From assembly GCF_032108445.1 (NCBI RefSeq), contig NZ_CP134876.1, forward strand, positions 2,914,001-2,978,000: a DNA stretch of 64,000 nt, written 5' to 3'. Origin of the DNA: Micromonospora halotolerans. GTDB taxonomy: Bacteria > Actinomycetota > Actinomycetes > Mycobacteriales > Micromonosporaceae. A program made the translations under genes and the position numbers. Below are positions 43,445 through 51,956 of the stretch, piece by piece (position 1 is the stretch's first letter; every line of letters begins with the position of its first letter). The notes below the pieces were generated by a model. It was not told the DNA's origin. It worked only from the letters and a program-made list of their open reading frames with translations, and made no database searches.

Positions 43445-44887
43445 ATGGCCGTCACCCCGCCCGGCGGAGCCCTGCCGCCGCCGCCGACCGCGCCCGCCGT
43501 CCCGCCCGGGACGCCGGCTCCCCGGATGCCGCTGCGCCGGCTCGGCTGGCGGCGGTTCCTGGCGCTGGCCGGGGTGGTGCTGCTGATCGCGGCCGGCGCG
43601 GTCTTCATGGTCTTCACGCTGGGCGAGAGTCTCGGCGCGGAGGCGCTGCTGGTCGGCGTCATCGCGGCGATCCTGCCGGTGCCGGTGCTGGTCTCCTGCT
43701 TCCTCTGGCTCGACCGGTACGAGCCGGAGCCGCTGAAGTACCTGATCTTCTGCTTCGCCTGGGGCGCGTTCGTCTCCACCGCCATCTCGCTGCTGGTCAA
43801 CGAGACCGGCGCCCGGCTGTTCGACCACTGGGGGCTGCCCTCGGCGCTGACCGCCGTGCTGGTCGCCCCGTTCATCGAGGAGCTGACGAAGGCCGCCGGC
43901 CCGCTGCTGCTGCTGATCTTCCGCCGCCGGGAGTTCTCCGGGGTCACCGACGGCCTGGTCTACTGCGGGCTCTCCGCGGTCGGCTTCGCCATGGTGGAGA
44001 ACATCCTCTACCTGGGCGGCTACGGCTACCGCACGGGCGTCGAGGAGTACGGCCCGGCGACCGGCGCGCGCCAGGTGATCGCCATCTTCATCGTGCGGAT
44101 CCTGCTCTTCGGCTTCGCCCACCCGCTGTTCACCTCGATGACCGGTGTGGGGCTGGGCGTCGCCGCGCGGACCGCCGACCGGCGGGTGCGTTTCCTCGCC
44201 CCGATCGCCGGCCTGCTGCTGGCCATGATGCTGCACGGCACCTGGAACCTGCTGCCCTCGCTGGCCGCCGCCACCGGGCAGCCGCTGATCGCGCTCTACG
44301 GCTACATCGGCGTGATGGTGCCGATCTTCTTCGGCATGGTCGGGCTGGCCGTCTGGCTGCGCGCATGGGAGGGGCGGCTCACCGAGCGGACCCTGCCGGA
44401 CTACGTCCGGGCCGGCTGGCTCAGCCCACCGGAGGTGGCCGCGCTGGGCAGCCTGGGGCGGCGGCACGCCGCCCGGACCTGGGCCCGGCGGGTGGCCGGC
44501 GACGGCGGGGTGAGGGCGATGCGCGGCTACCAGTTCGCCGCCACCCGGCTGGCCCTGCTGCGCGACGGGATGCGCCGGGGCCTGGACCGCAAGCCCGCCG
44601 AGCGGGACCGGACGGCCCGGGAGGAGCGGGAGCTGCTCGACGCGATCGGGGCGTACCGGGCGTTCTTCGTGGGCCGGGACCCGCAGGCGCCGGTCGGGGT
44701 CTGGGACGGGCAGCGCTACCACCTGCGCTTCCCGGACGGATCGCGGCGCCCGGTCGAGGCGCCGGACGAACCGGTGGTGCCGATCCCGGTGGTGCTGGCC
44801 CCGCCGCCGCCCCCGGCCTTCCCACCCGGTTACGGGCCGTCCGGCTGGCACGGTCACCGCTCGTCGGCCCCCTGGCCCCCGGCCTGA
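43445..44887 (+). CDS. PrsW-family intramembrane metalloprotease
   Basis: 480 residues. A Pro-rich N-terminus, then about eight helices. The metalloprotease motifs are FIEELTKAAGP (EExxK), HPLFTSMTG and LHGTWNLLP, in the order and spacing of the PrsW/PrrW (M82) family. A basic cytoplasmic C-terminal domain of ~150 residues (RHAARTWARR, MRRGLDRKPAERDRTAREE) follows. PrsW of Bacillus cleaves anti-sigma factors; the target here is unknown. ATG 43445 stands 6 nt after TACGCT (43433-43438), so the transcript is leaderless. Divergent from the SAM-IV/aminotransferase gene. Confidence 0.9.
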   Translation: MAVTPPGGALPPPPTAPAVPPGTPAPRMPLRRLGWRRFLALAGVVLLIAAGAVFMVFTLGESLGAEALLVGVIAAILPVPVLVSCFLWLDRYEPEPLKYLIFCFAWGAFVSTAISLLVNETGARLFDHWGLPSALTAVLVAPFIEELTKAAGPLLLLIFRRREFSGVTDGLVYCGLSAVGFAMVENILYLGGYGYRTGVEEYGPATGARQVIAIFIVRILLFGFAHPLFTSMTGVGLGVAARTADRRVRFLAPIAGLLLAMMLHGTWNLLPSLAAATGQPLIALYGYIGVMVPIFFGMVGLAVWLRAWEGRLTERTLPDYVRAGWLSPPEVAALGSLGRRHAARTWARRVAGDGGVRAMRGYQFAATRLALLRDGMRRGLDRKPAERDRTAREERELLDAIGAYRAFFVGRDPQAPVGVWDGQRYHLRFPDGSRRPVEAPDEPVVPIPVVLAPPPPPAFPPGYGPSGWHGHRSSAPWPPA

Positions 44888-44909
44888 CCCTCGCTCGGAG
44901 CGGAGCGGG

Positions 44910-45077
44910 TCAGGACATCAGGCCGGTGAGGAAGTCGCCGAGGCCCTGCGCGATGGCCATCAGGGCCACCCCGATCCCCTTGAACAGCTGGGCCGCACCG
45001 TCCGGCCGGAAGGCCATGAAGTAGATCAGGAACGCGAGGAATCCCCAGGCGAGAATCTTCTTCACGACTACCGGCAT
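44910..45077 (-). CDS. Small hydrophobic membrane protein (55 residues)
   Basis: Translates from ATG 45077 as MPVVVKKILAWGFLAFLIYF, then MAFRPDGAAQLFKGIGVALM and a short AIAQGLGDFLTGLMS end. It has one clear transmembrane helix (about 8-23) and a second amphipathic hydrophobic stretch. GGGGAGGG lies 3-4 nt before the ATG, supporting expression. Not recognised. It is convergent with PrsW (22 nt between stops) and on the strand of the GroES-like gene downstream of it at 45148. Confidence 0.7.
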   Translation of the reverse strand: MPVVVKKILAWGFLAFLIYFMAFRPDGAAQLFKGIGVALMAIAQGLGDFLTGLMS

Positions 45078-45147
45078 GGTCCCTCCCCAGGGCGCGGTCG
45101 TGCCTGGGGCTTCCCGCCGGGCGGCGGCGCAAACGGCGGGGCCGCGC

Positions 45148-45495
45148 CTACAGGTAGAGGCCGGTCGAGCCGGTCGGCTCCTTCTCCACCCGCTCGGCCG
45201 CCACGGCGTGCACGTCGCGCTCGCGGAGCAGGACGTACGCCCGGCCGTGCAGCTCGACCTCCGAGCGGTCGTCGGGGTCGAAGAGCACCCGGTCCCCGGA
45301 GACGATGGAGCGGACGTGCGGGCCGACGCCCACTGCGGTGGCCCAGGCCAGCCGCTTGCCGACCGCTGCGGTGGCCGGGATGACGATGCCGGCGGTGGAA
45401 CGGCGTTCCCCCTCGCCGTTCTCGGTACGCACCAGCACGCGGTCGTGCAGCAGGCGGATCGGCAGGCCGGCGTCGAGGTTCTGGTCGGCGGTCAC
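45148..45495 (-). CDS. GroES-like co-chaperone (orphan)
   Basis: 115 residues of the GroES beta-barrel: IRLLHDRVLVRTENGEGERRSTAGIVIPATA, TAVGVGPHVRSIVSGDRVLFDP and the closing VLLRERDVHAV. The mobile loop region (ENGEGERRSTAGIVIP) is longer than in canonical GroES, and a C-terminal ~15 residues extend it. It is far from groEL (13 kb) and has no CIRCE, so it may be a diverged co-chaperone rather than the main GroES. GTG 45495 lies 6 nt after TAGCGT on the minus strand, leaderless. Confidence 0.85.
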   Translation of the reverse strand: MTADQNLDAGLPIRLLHDRVLVRTENGEGERRSTAGIVIPATAAVGKRLAWATAVGVGPHVRSIVSGDRVLFDPDDRSEVELHGRAYVLLRERDVHAVAAERVEKEPTGSTGLYL

Positions 45496-45633
45496 GCGAA
45501 GACGCTACCGCGTGCCCGCCGGTCGATCCCGGTGTGGTTGGGCCGGGCGGCAGGGGGCAATGTGTGGCGGAGTCGCCCTAGGGTGGGGCGGACGGACGTA
45601 TCCTGTCCCCCCTGTGTCGTGGGCGGACCAGTT

Positions 45634-46947
45634 ATGCGGGAGGTGCGCTTGAGCCGCTTCGAGCGGATGCGCGGACGGCTCCGCCGCGCGTACGAGTCCG
45701 GCCGCGAGTCGGCGCGGGCCCGGCGGGCGGATCCGGACCGGTCGGCGGACGAGTCGCGCCTGGCCTCGCCCTCCTCGCCCGGTCCGGCGGCACCTCCGGC
45801 GGCGACCGTGGTGGGTGCGGAGCCCCGGCCGTCCGTGCACGCCTCGACGAGCAGCCAGGACGACGTGGAGGTGCCGCACGCGCTGCGGATCGCCGCGGCC
45901 TGGTGCTGGCGGCTCATCGTCGTCGGCATCGTCACCTGGTCGCTGCTCAAGATCGTCGGCACGATCCGCATCGTGATCATCCCGCTGGCGGTCGCGCTGC
46001 TGCTCTCCGCGCTGCTCGCACCGGCGGTCGGCTGGCTGCTCCGGGCCCGCCTGCCCCGCTCGCTGGCCACCGGCGTGGTGCTGGTCGGCGGCCTGGCCGC
46101 GGTGATCGGCACGCTGACCCTGGTGGTGAACGAGTTCATCCAGGGCGTGCCGGAGCTGAGCGAGAAGTCGTCCGAGGGTGTCCGGCAGATCCAGAACTGG
46201 CTCAAGACCGGCCCGTTGCACCTCTCCGACAGCCAGCTCAACCGCTACATCGACGAGGCGCAGAGCTGGATCAACGACAACACCGAGAAGTTCACCAGCG
46301 GGGCGCTCAACACCGCGGCCACCCTGGCCGAGGTGCTCACCGGCACGGTCCTGGTGCTGTTCGCGACCTTCTTCTTCCTCCGGGACGGCAGCAAGATCTG
46401 GCGGTTCCTGGTCCGGTTGCTGCCGGTGAACGCCCGCTGGAAGGTGGACGACGCCGGCCGGGCCTCCTGGTCGACGCTCGGCGCCTACGTGCGGGCCACC
46501 GTGCTGGTCGCCTTCATCGACGCCGTGGGCATCGGCATCTTCCTGGTCATCTTCGACATCCCGTTCGCGTTCCCGCTGGCCGCGCTGGTCTTCCTGGGCG
46601 CGTTCATCCCGATCGTCGGTGCCTTCCTGTCCGGCGTGGTGGCCGTGCTGGTGGCGCTGGTCGACAGCGGCCCGGTGACCGCGCTGATCATCCTGGGCGT
46701 GGTGATCGGCGTGCAGCAGGTCGAGGGGCACGTGCTCCAGCCACTGATCATGGGCCGGGCCGTGGCCATCCACCCGCTCGCCGTGATCATCGGCATCGCC
46801 GCCGGGGTGGTGCTGGCCGGCATCGCGGGCGCGCTGGTCGCGGTGCCGCTGATCGCCGTCCTCAACACCGCGGTCCGCCGGCTGGCCGCGCGGACCGTGC
46901 CGGACACCCCACCCGACGCCGTGGTGGTCGCCTCCCAGGCCCCCTGA
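45634..46947 (+). CDS. AI-2E family transporter (PerM-like)
   Basis: 437 residues. About 80 charged residues, then seven to eight helices: RLIVVGIVTWSLLKIVGTI, IIPLAVALLLSALLAPAVGWLL, SLATGVVLVGGLAAVIGTLTL ... AALVFLGAFIPIVGAFLSGVVAVLVAL and QQVEGHVLQPLIMGRAV. The last is the AI-2E/PerM signature (Q-x-x-E-x-x-x-L-x-P-x-I). It may export small molecules or ions. Start is uncertain: ATG 45634, GTG 45643 or TTG 45649. TTG 45649 has GGGAGG 5 nt upstream. TATCCT at 45599-45604 is a possible -10. It converges on the DinG-like helicase, with a strong hairpin between. Confidence 0.85.
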   Translation: MREVRLSRFERMRGRLRRAYESGRESARARRADPDRSADESRLASPSSPGPAAPPAATVVGAEPRPSVHASTSSQDDVEVPHALRIAAAWCWRLIVVGIVTWSLLKIVGTIRIVIIPLAVALLLSALLAPAVGWLLRARLPRSLATGVVLVGGLAAVIGTLTLVVNEFIQGVPELSEKSSEGVRQIQNWLKTGPLHLSDSQLNRYIDEAQSWINDNTEKFTSGALNTAATLAEVLTGTVLVLFATFFFLRDGSKIWRFLVRLLPVNARWKVDDAGRASWSTLGAYVRATVLVAFIDAVGIGIFLVIFDIPFAFPLAALVFLGAFIPIVGAFLSGVVAVLVALVDSGPVTALIILGVVIGVQQVEGHVLQPLIMGRAVAIHPLAVIIGIAAGVVLAGIAGALVAVPLIAVLNTAVRRLAARTVPDTPPDAVVVASQAP

Positions 46948-46961
46948 CCGGCCGAGCCCTG

Positions 46962-47001
46962 GACGCCCGCGTCGCCCCCGCCCGGGGGAGGCGCGGGCGT
47001 C
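46962..47001. terminator. Bidirectional terminator between AI-2E and DinG-type helicase genes
   Basis: GACGCCCGCG (46962-46971) pairs with CGCGGGCGTC (46992-47001). Inside, CCCCC faces GGGGG for a second stem, with a short GCCC loop. It serves both convergent genes; the right arm includes the last codon of the helicase gene. Confidence 0.75.
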
Positions 47002-49135
47002 AGCCCTTTCCGAGCCGCTCCAGCGCGCCCCGAGCCACATCGGGGCGGGTGGTGTACCAGAACGGGGGCAGCGAGCGGCGCAGGAACGGGCCGTAGCCCC
47101 GGGCGGTCTCCAGCCGGGAGTCGAGCACCGCTACCACGCCGCGGTCGCCGGTGGCCCGGATCAGCCGGCCGACCCCCTGGGCCAGCCGTACCGCCGCGAT
47201 CGGGACGCTCACCGCCGCGAAACCGGAGCCGCCGCCGGCGTCCACGGCCGCCGCCCGGGCCGCGGCCAGGGGCTCGTCGGGGCGGGGGAAGGGCAGCCGG
47301 TCGATCACCACGAGCTGGCAGGAGTCGCCCGGCACGTCCACCCCCTGCCACAGCGACATCACGCCGAACAGGCAGCTCTCCCGCTCCTCCCGGAACCGGC
47401 GGACCAGCAGCGGCAGGGCCTCCTCGCCCTGGAGCAGCACCGGCAGGTCGGTGCGCGCCCGCAGCAGCTCCGCCGCCTGCTGCGCGGCCCGCCGGGAGGA
47501 GAAGAGCCCGAGGGTACGCCCACCGAGCGCGCCGACCAGCGCCAGCAGTTCCTCGCCGGCCGCCTCGGGCAGCCCGGAGACGCTGGGCCGGGGCAGGTGC
47601 GCGGCGACGTACAGGATGCCCTGCCGGGCGTAGTCGAAGGGCGAGCCGACGTCGAGCGACGTCCAGCCGGGGCCCTCGGTGGCCGGGACGGTGCCGATCG
47701 CCGCCCGGCTGCCGTCGGTGCTCGCCACCGGGGGTGTGGTGCCGGTGCGGCCGGCGGCGGCCGTCGCGGCCAGCGCGGCGGCGGCCGGGGACGGCGGGGC
47801 GGGCGGCGGCGCGTCCAGCCCCAGCGCCCGGGCCACCGTGTCGAACCGGCCGCCCAGCGCCAGGGTGGCCGAGGTGGCGACCACGGTGCGTTCGTCGTAG
47901 AGGTGGGTGGCGAGGGTGCCGGCGACGGAGAGCGGCGCCACCACCAGCGCCCGGCGGCTGCCGTTCTCCGGTTTCTCCACCCAGGCCACGTCGTGGTCGG
48001 CCTCCTCCAGCAGCCGCTGCGCGGTCTTCGACAGCTCGTCGAGCACGGCCTTGGCCTGCTGCTTGCGCACCGGGTCCGGGTCGTCGGCCTTGACGTCGCC
48101 GATCGCCTCCAGCGCGGCCCGGGTGGCGGCGTCGAGCAGGGTGCAGGCCTCGCGCAGCGCGGGTGGCAAACCGGCGGTGATCCGCCCGGCCGGCGCCTCG
48201 GCCAGTCCCACGGCGAGCGCGTCGCCGGCCTCGGTGAGGCGTTCGGCCACCTCGGGGCGGAGCAGCGGCCGGGCTCGCCGGGCGGACCGGTCGATGAGCT
48301 GGGGTTCCAGCTCGGCCTGGGCCGCCGAGGAGACCCGGTCGGCCAGCTCGTGCGCCTCGTCGACCACGAGCAGCTTGTGCGGCGGCACGATGTGCCGGCC
48401 GGCGAGCATGTCGACGGCGAGCAGGCTGTGGTTGGTCACCACGATGTCGGCCTCGCGGGCGCGGGCCCGGGACGCCTCCGCGAAGCACTCCTGGCCGAAC
48501 GGGCAGCGGGTGGCGCCCACGCACTCCCGGGCCGGCATCGAGATGCTCCGCCACACCTGGTCGTCCACGCCCGGGTCCAGCTCGTCCCGGTCGCCGGTGG
48601 CGGTCTTCTCGGCCCAGTCGCGCAGCCGCTGCATCTGCTTGCCGAGCCGGCCCGCCTCACCGAGCCACTTCGTGCCGCCGGCGGGGCGCGGCGCGTCGAA
48701 GAGGGTGTCCTCGGGCTCCTCCTCGACCGAGCTGTCCAGCCGGGCCAGGCAGAGGTAGTGGTGGCGCCCCTTGAGCACGGCGAAGGTGGGACGCCGGCCG
48801 AGCACCGGCTCGACCGCGTCGGCCAGCCGGGGCAGGTCGTGGTCGACCAGCTGGGACTGCAGCGCCAGGGTGGCGGTGGAGACCACCACCGGGCCGTCCA
48901 CGGTCAGCGCCGGGGCCAGGTAGGCCAGCGACTTGCCGGTGCCGGTGCCGGCCTGCACGAGCAGGTGCTCGCCGGTGGCGATGCTCCGCTCGATCGCCTC
49001 GGCCATCTGCTGCTGGCCGGGGCGTGCCGCGCCACCGGGGACCGCGCCGACCGCGGCCGCCAGCAGCTCGCCGCCGGGCCGGCCGCCCCGGCGCTTCTTC
49101 GGGACGGGGCCGGTGGCGGTGCGGGGCGCGGTCAC
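47000..49135 (-). CDS. DinG/XPD-type ATP-dependent DNA helicase
   Basis: 711 residues, superfamily 2. Walker A QAGTGTGKSLAYLAPAL, motif II VVDEAHEL, SATLALGG and the late motif VGRLIRATGDRGVVAVLD (QGVGRLIR, as in DinG). Four cysteines, HYLC, ECVG, TRCPFG and QECF, surround an XPD-like iron-sulfur site, so it is a 4Fe-4S 5'-3' helicase, likely in repair or R-loop/replication stress. An Ala/Pro-rich insert lies around residue 440. GTG 49135 stands 6 nt after TACGGT, so it is leaderless and divergent from DUF402; an in-frame start at 49261 would overlap that gene. Confidence 0.9.
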   Translation of the reverse strand: MTAPRTATGPVPKKRRGGRPGGELLAAAVGAVPGGAARPGQQQMAEAIERSIATGEHLLVQAGTGTGKSLAYLAPALTVDGPVVVSTATLALQSQLVDHDLPRLADAVEPVLGRRPTFAVLKGRHHYLCLARLDSSVEEEPEDTLFDAPRPAGGTKWLGEAGRLGKQMQRLRDWAEKTATGDRDELDPGVDDQVWRSISMPARECVGATRCPFGQECFAEASRARAREADIVVTNHSLLAVDMLAGRHIVPPHKLLVVDEAHELADRVSSAAQAELEPQLIDRSARRARPLLRPEVAERLTEAGDALAVGLAEAPAGRITAGLPPALREACTLLDAATRAALEAIGDVKADDPDPVRKQQAKAVLDELSKTAQRLLEEADHDVAWVEKPENGSRRALVVAPLSVAGTLATHLYDERTVVATSATLALGGRFDTVARALGLDAPPPAPPSPAAAALAATAAAGRTGTTPPVASTDGSRAAIGTVPATEGPGWTSLDVGSPFDYARQGILYVAAHLPRPSVSGLPEAAGEELLALVGALGGRTLGLFSSRRAAQQAAELLRARTDLPVLLQGEEALPLLVRRFREERESCLFGVMSLWQGVDVPGDSCQLVVIDRLPFPRPDEPLAAARAAAVDAGGGSGFAAVSVPIAAVRLAQGVGRLIRATGDRGVVAVLDSRLETARGYGPFLRRSLPPFWYTTRPDVARGALERLGKG

Positions 49136-49259
49136 CGTGCGACCGTACCCGCCTCCGCCGACAGGGGACCTGTCGCTCCGCCGCGTGGCGTGGCCGGCGG
49201 GTCGCGTCCGGTTACCTGCCGATCGCGTCGCGTGGCCGGAATCGGTTAGGGTGCCAGTC

Positions 49260-49766
49260 ATGCCGAGCGACGTGGTCCGCGTGATCTACCGCAAGTACGA
49301 CGGCAGCGCACACCGCGACTACCCGGCCCGCCGCCTCGCCGAGGACGACCTCGGCGTCTGGCTCGGCGTCCCGGCCGGCACCGAGTCGGTCTACCACGGC
49401 CGGCCCTCCGTGGAGCAGATCCCGTTCGTCCTGCTGGTCCCCCGGCAGGGCTGGTGGACGGGCATGTTCAACCCGCCCCCGCGCACCAGCGAGGTCTACT
49501 GCGACATCGCCACCCCGGCCCGCTGGGAGGGCGAGGAGACGGTCCACCTGGTCGATCTCGACCTGGACGTGGTGCGCCGGCGGGAGACCGGCCTGGTCGA
49601 GCTGCGCGACGAGGACGAGTTCGCTGAGCACCGGGCCCGCTGGGGTTACCCCGACGACGTGGTGGCCGAGGCCGAGGCCGCCGCCCGCTGGCTGCTCGGC
49701 GCGCTCGACGACGGCACCGAGCCGTTCGCCACCTCCTACCGGAAGTGGCTGGCCCTGGTGGTCTGA
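49260..49766 (+). CDS. DUF402 domain protein
   Basis: 168 residues. VRVIYRKYDGSAHRDYPARRLAEDDLGVWLGVP, then the central W-W-T-G-M-F-N and VYCDIATPARWEGEETVHLVDLDLDVVRR with the conserved Y-C-D-I and DLDLDV residues of DUF402 (FomD-like barrel), and the final EFAEHRARWGYPDDVV. Members are metal-dependent nucleotide phosphohydrolases or RNA-related; I cannot say which. ATG 49260 stands 7 nt after TAGGGT (49247-49252), leaderless. Convergent with the sigma factor gene, 7 nt apart. Confidence 0.85.
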   Translation: MPSDVVRVIYRKYDGSAHRDYPARRLAEDDLGVWLGVPAGTESVYHGRPSVEQIPFVLLVPRQGWWTGMFNPPPRTSEVYCDIATPARWEGEETVHLVDLDLDVVRRRETGLVELRDEDEFAEHRARWGYPDDVVAEAEAAARWLLGALDDGTEPFATSYRKWLALVV

Positions 49767-49773
49767 GCCGGCC

Positions 49774-50757
49774 TCAGTAGCGCGGCGGCCAGTCCTCGTC
49801 GGCCCCCACCCCGTCCAGGTGGGCGACCTTCTCGGGGTTGAGCTGGTTGAAGACGCCGGTGATCCGCCCCTCGTGCACGGCGAACGAGGTGACCATCCGC
49901 AGCGGCCGTCCGTCCCGGAACGCCGTCTCCGCCTGCCAGCCCAGCGTGCCGTCGACCAGCACCGGGCGGGCGTGCAGCGGGCCGCCCCAGCGGGCGGCCT
50001 GGCCGAAGAGGCCGAGGATGAACCGGCCCGCCAGCTCGGCGCCGACCACCGGCCGGCGGGCGGCCGGGAAGTGCCCGCCGCTGTCGCCGATCACCACGAC
50101 GTCCGGGGCGAGCACCTCGACCAGCCGGTCCAGCTCGCCGGACTCGACCGCCGCCACGAAGGCGGCGAGCACCTTGTGCTGCTCGGCCAGGTCGGCCGTG
50201 TGCTTCGGGACGTCCGGCGCCGTGACCGCGCGGCGGCCGCGCGAGGCGAGCTGCCGGGCCGCCGCCGGGGTGGTGCCGAGCACCTCGGCGACCGTGGCGA
50301 ACGGCACGGCGAAGACGTCGTGCAGCACGAACGCCACCCGCTGCTCGGGGGTCAGCCGTTCCAGCACCACGAGCAGAGCGGTGCCGAGCTGGTCGGCCCG
50401 GACCGCCCGCTCCGCCGGGTCGGGGGCGAACCCGTCCGCCGCCGGCGCCGCGCTCACCACCGGCTCCGGCAGCCACTGACCGGGGTACGCCTCGCGGCGC
50501 ACCCGGGCGGACCGAAGCACGTCGAGGCAGATCCGCGAGCAGGTGGTGGTGAGCCAGCCGCGCAGGTCACGGATCTGTTCGCGGGCGGCCGGGTCGCCGA
50601 GCGCGCCCGCGTAGCGCAGCCAGGTCTCCTGGACCGCGTCCTCGGCCTCGCTCCGGCTGCCCAGCATCCGCTGCGCGACCGCCAGCAGGTGCCCGCGTTC
50701 CGCCTCGAACTCCGCCGCCCGCTCGTGCACGTCGCGCTCCTCCCGCCGGAGTCCCAT
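49774..50757 (-). CDS. ECF41-type sigma factor with SnoaL-like C-terminal domain
   Basis: 327 residues. Region 2 (FEAERGHLLAVAQRMLGSRSEAEDAVQETWLRY, LRGWLTTTCSRICLDVLRSARVRREAY), the WLPEP linker motif in QWLPEPVV, region 4 (ERLTPEQRVAFVLHDVFAVPFATVAEVLGTTPAAARQLASRGRRAV) and a SnoaL-like NTF2 domain ending with IGDSGGHFPAARRPV and NQLNPEKVAHLDG. WLPEP, DGGGK-like and NPDKL-like motifs define the ECF41 group, whose own C-terminal domain replaces an anti-sigma factor. Strong AGGGAG ribosome site. No COE-type gene is adjacent. TGTCACG at 50802-50796 suggests autoregulation. Confidence 0.88.
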   Translation of the reverse strand: MGLRREERDVHERAAEFEAERGHLLAVAQRMLGSRSEAEDAVQETWLRYAGALGDPAAREQIRDLRGWLTTTCSRICLDVLRSARVRREAYPGQWLPEPVVSAAPAADGFAPDPAERAVRADQLGTALLVVLERLTPEQRVAFVLHDVFAVPFATVAEVLGTTPAAARQLASRGRRAVTAPDVPKHTADLAEQHKVLAAFVAAVESGELDRLVEVLAPDVVVIGDSGGHFPAARRPVVGAELAGRFILGLFGQAARWGGPLHARPVLVDGTLGWQAETAFRDGRPLRMVTSFAVHEGRITGVFNQLNPEKVAHLDGVGADEDWPPRY

Positions 50758-50775
50758 TCTCCCTCCGTACCCCTG

Positions 50776-50802
50776 GAGGCTTCGCCGCCCCCCGCCGTGA
50801 CA
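50776..50802 (-). promoter_or_regulatory. Candidate ECF41 autoregulatory promoter
   Basis: On the minus strand TGTCACG (50802-50796), a 16-nt spacer, CCTC (50779-50776). The known ECF41 signature is TGTCACA-N16-CGTC; one base differs in each box. The sigma gene starts at 50757. Confidence 0.5.
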
Positions 50803-50846
50803 TCGCTCGGGAGGCGGGGGCGGGCGGGGTGGGTGAGGATCGTGGG

Positions 50847-51836
50847 ATGAGCGGTGTCGACGAGGTGGTGCGACCCGAGGGCGGGTCGATGCGGGATCTG
50901 CTCCGGGCGGGCCCGGGCGCGGTGGACCTGGCGGCGGTGGATCCCCGGTCGACCCCGGGGCTGCCCGCGGCCGCCGGGCGCGGCAAGCGGCGCAAGGAGT
51001 GGGCGCGCGGGCAGGTCGAGCTGCTCGGCGCGGAGCTCGGCCGGCAGCAGGAGATGCTGTACGCGTCCGCGAAGGGCGCGGCCGGCCCGGACAGCGCGAC
51101 CAGCGCACCCACCCAGGCCGGCGCCCACCTGGCCGGCGACCGCCCGCGTCGGGTGCTGCTGGTGCTCCAGGCCATGGACTGCGGTGGCAAGGACGGCACG
51201 GTCAAGCGGGTGGCCGGGGCCATGAACCCGCTCGGGCTGCACATCCGCTCGTTCGGCCCGCCGACCGAGGAGGATCGGCGGCACGACTTCCTCTGGCGGA
51301 TCCGCCGGGCCCTCCCGCCCCCCGGCTACGTGGGCGTCTTCAACCGCTCGCACTACGAGGACGTGCTGATCGCCCGGGTCGAGGGCCTGGTCGACGAGGC
51401 CACCTGGCGGGGCCGCTACGACCTGATCAACGACTTCGAGCGGGAGCTGACCGGCAGCGGGGTGACCGTGGTCAAGGTCATGCTGCACATCTCGCACGCC
51501 GAGCAGGGTGAGCGGTTGATGGAGCGCCTCACGGACCCGACGAAGTACTGGAAGTACAACCCGAGTGATCTGGACACCCGGGCCCACTGGGACGATTACC
51601 AGGCCGCGTACGCCGAGGCGATCGAGCGGTGCGGCCCGGACGACGCGCCCTGGTTCGTGGTGCCGGCGGACCGGAAGTGGTACCGCGACTGGGCGGTGGC
51701 GCACCTGCTCAGGGAGACGTTCGACGGGTTGGATCTGGGGTATCCGCCTGCCGATTTCGACCTCGCGCGGGAGCGGGACCGGCTGCGGAGCGAGGGCGGT
51801 ACGGGACAAGGTGAACGGCAGGTGAACGAGCGGTGA
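50847..51836 (+). CDS. ppk2: Polyphosphate kinase 2 family protein
   Basis: 329 residues. Walker A in VLQAMDCGGKDGTVKRV, Walker B in VFNRSHYEDVLI, a lid region around DFLWRIRRALPPPGYVG, and a YRDW-like DRKWYRDWAVAHLL. These are the PPK2 kinase motifs, for polyP-driven phosphorylation of nucleotides. Class I or III/AMP preference cannot be decided from sight. N-terminal ~80 residues are an Ala/Arg-rich helical extension. ATG 50847 has GAGG upstream. Its last codons contain a PHO box (51810-51838) that should drive the DUF47-PiT pair, and the gene itself fits a phosphate regulon. Confidence 0.92.
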   Translation: MSGVDEVVRPEGGSMRDLLRAGPGAVDLAAVDPRSTPGLPAAAGRGKRRKEWARGQVELLGAELGRQQEMLYASAKGAAGPDSATSAPTQAGAHLAGDRPRRVLLVLQAMDCGGKDGTVKRVAGAMNPLGLHIRSFGPPTEEDRRHDFLWRIRRALPPPGYVGVFNRSHYEDVLIARVEGLVDEATWRGRYDLINDFERELTGSGVTVVKVMLHISHAEQGERLMERLTDPTKYWKYNPSDLDTRAHWDDYQAAYAEAIERCGPDDAPWFVVPADRKWYRDWAVAHLLRETFDGLDLGYPPADFDLARERDRLRSEGGTGQGERQVNER

Positions 51837-51838
51837 AT
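51810..51838 (+). promoter_or_regulatory. PHO box (three GGTGAAC-type repeats) for the DUF47-PiT genes
   Basis: GGTGAACggca, GGTGAACgagc and GGTGAATcggg: three direct repeats of an 11-bp unit at 51810, 51821 and 51832. On the other strand they read GTTCACC, the PhoP PHO-box half-site. It overlaps the ppk2 stop at 51834-51836. A TTGCCC/TAGCAT promoter with 16-nt spacing lies at 51866-51893, 28 bp downstream. Confidence 0.8.
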
Positions 51839-51956
51839 CGGGCCTGACCAGGGGTGGGCCGGCGATTGCCCGGTTCCACCGGGTACCTAGCATGCGCAGA
51901 GCAGACGCCTTCCGGGGCGACCGCCACCCTTCCACCGACACGACGAGGTCCGTGCT

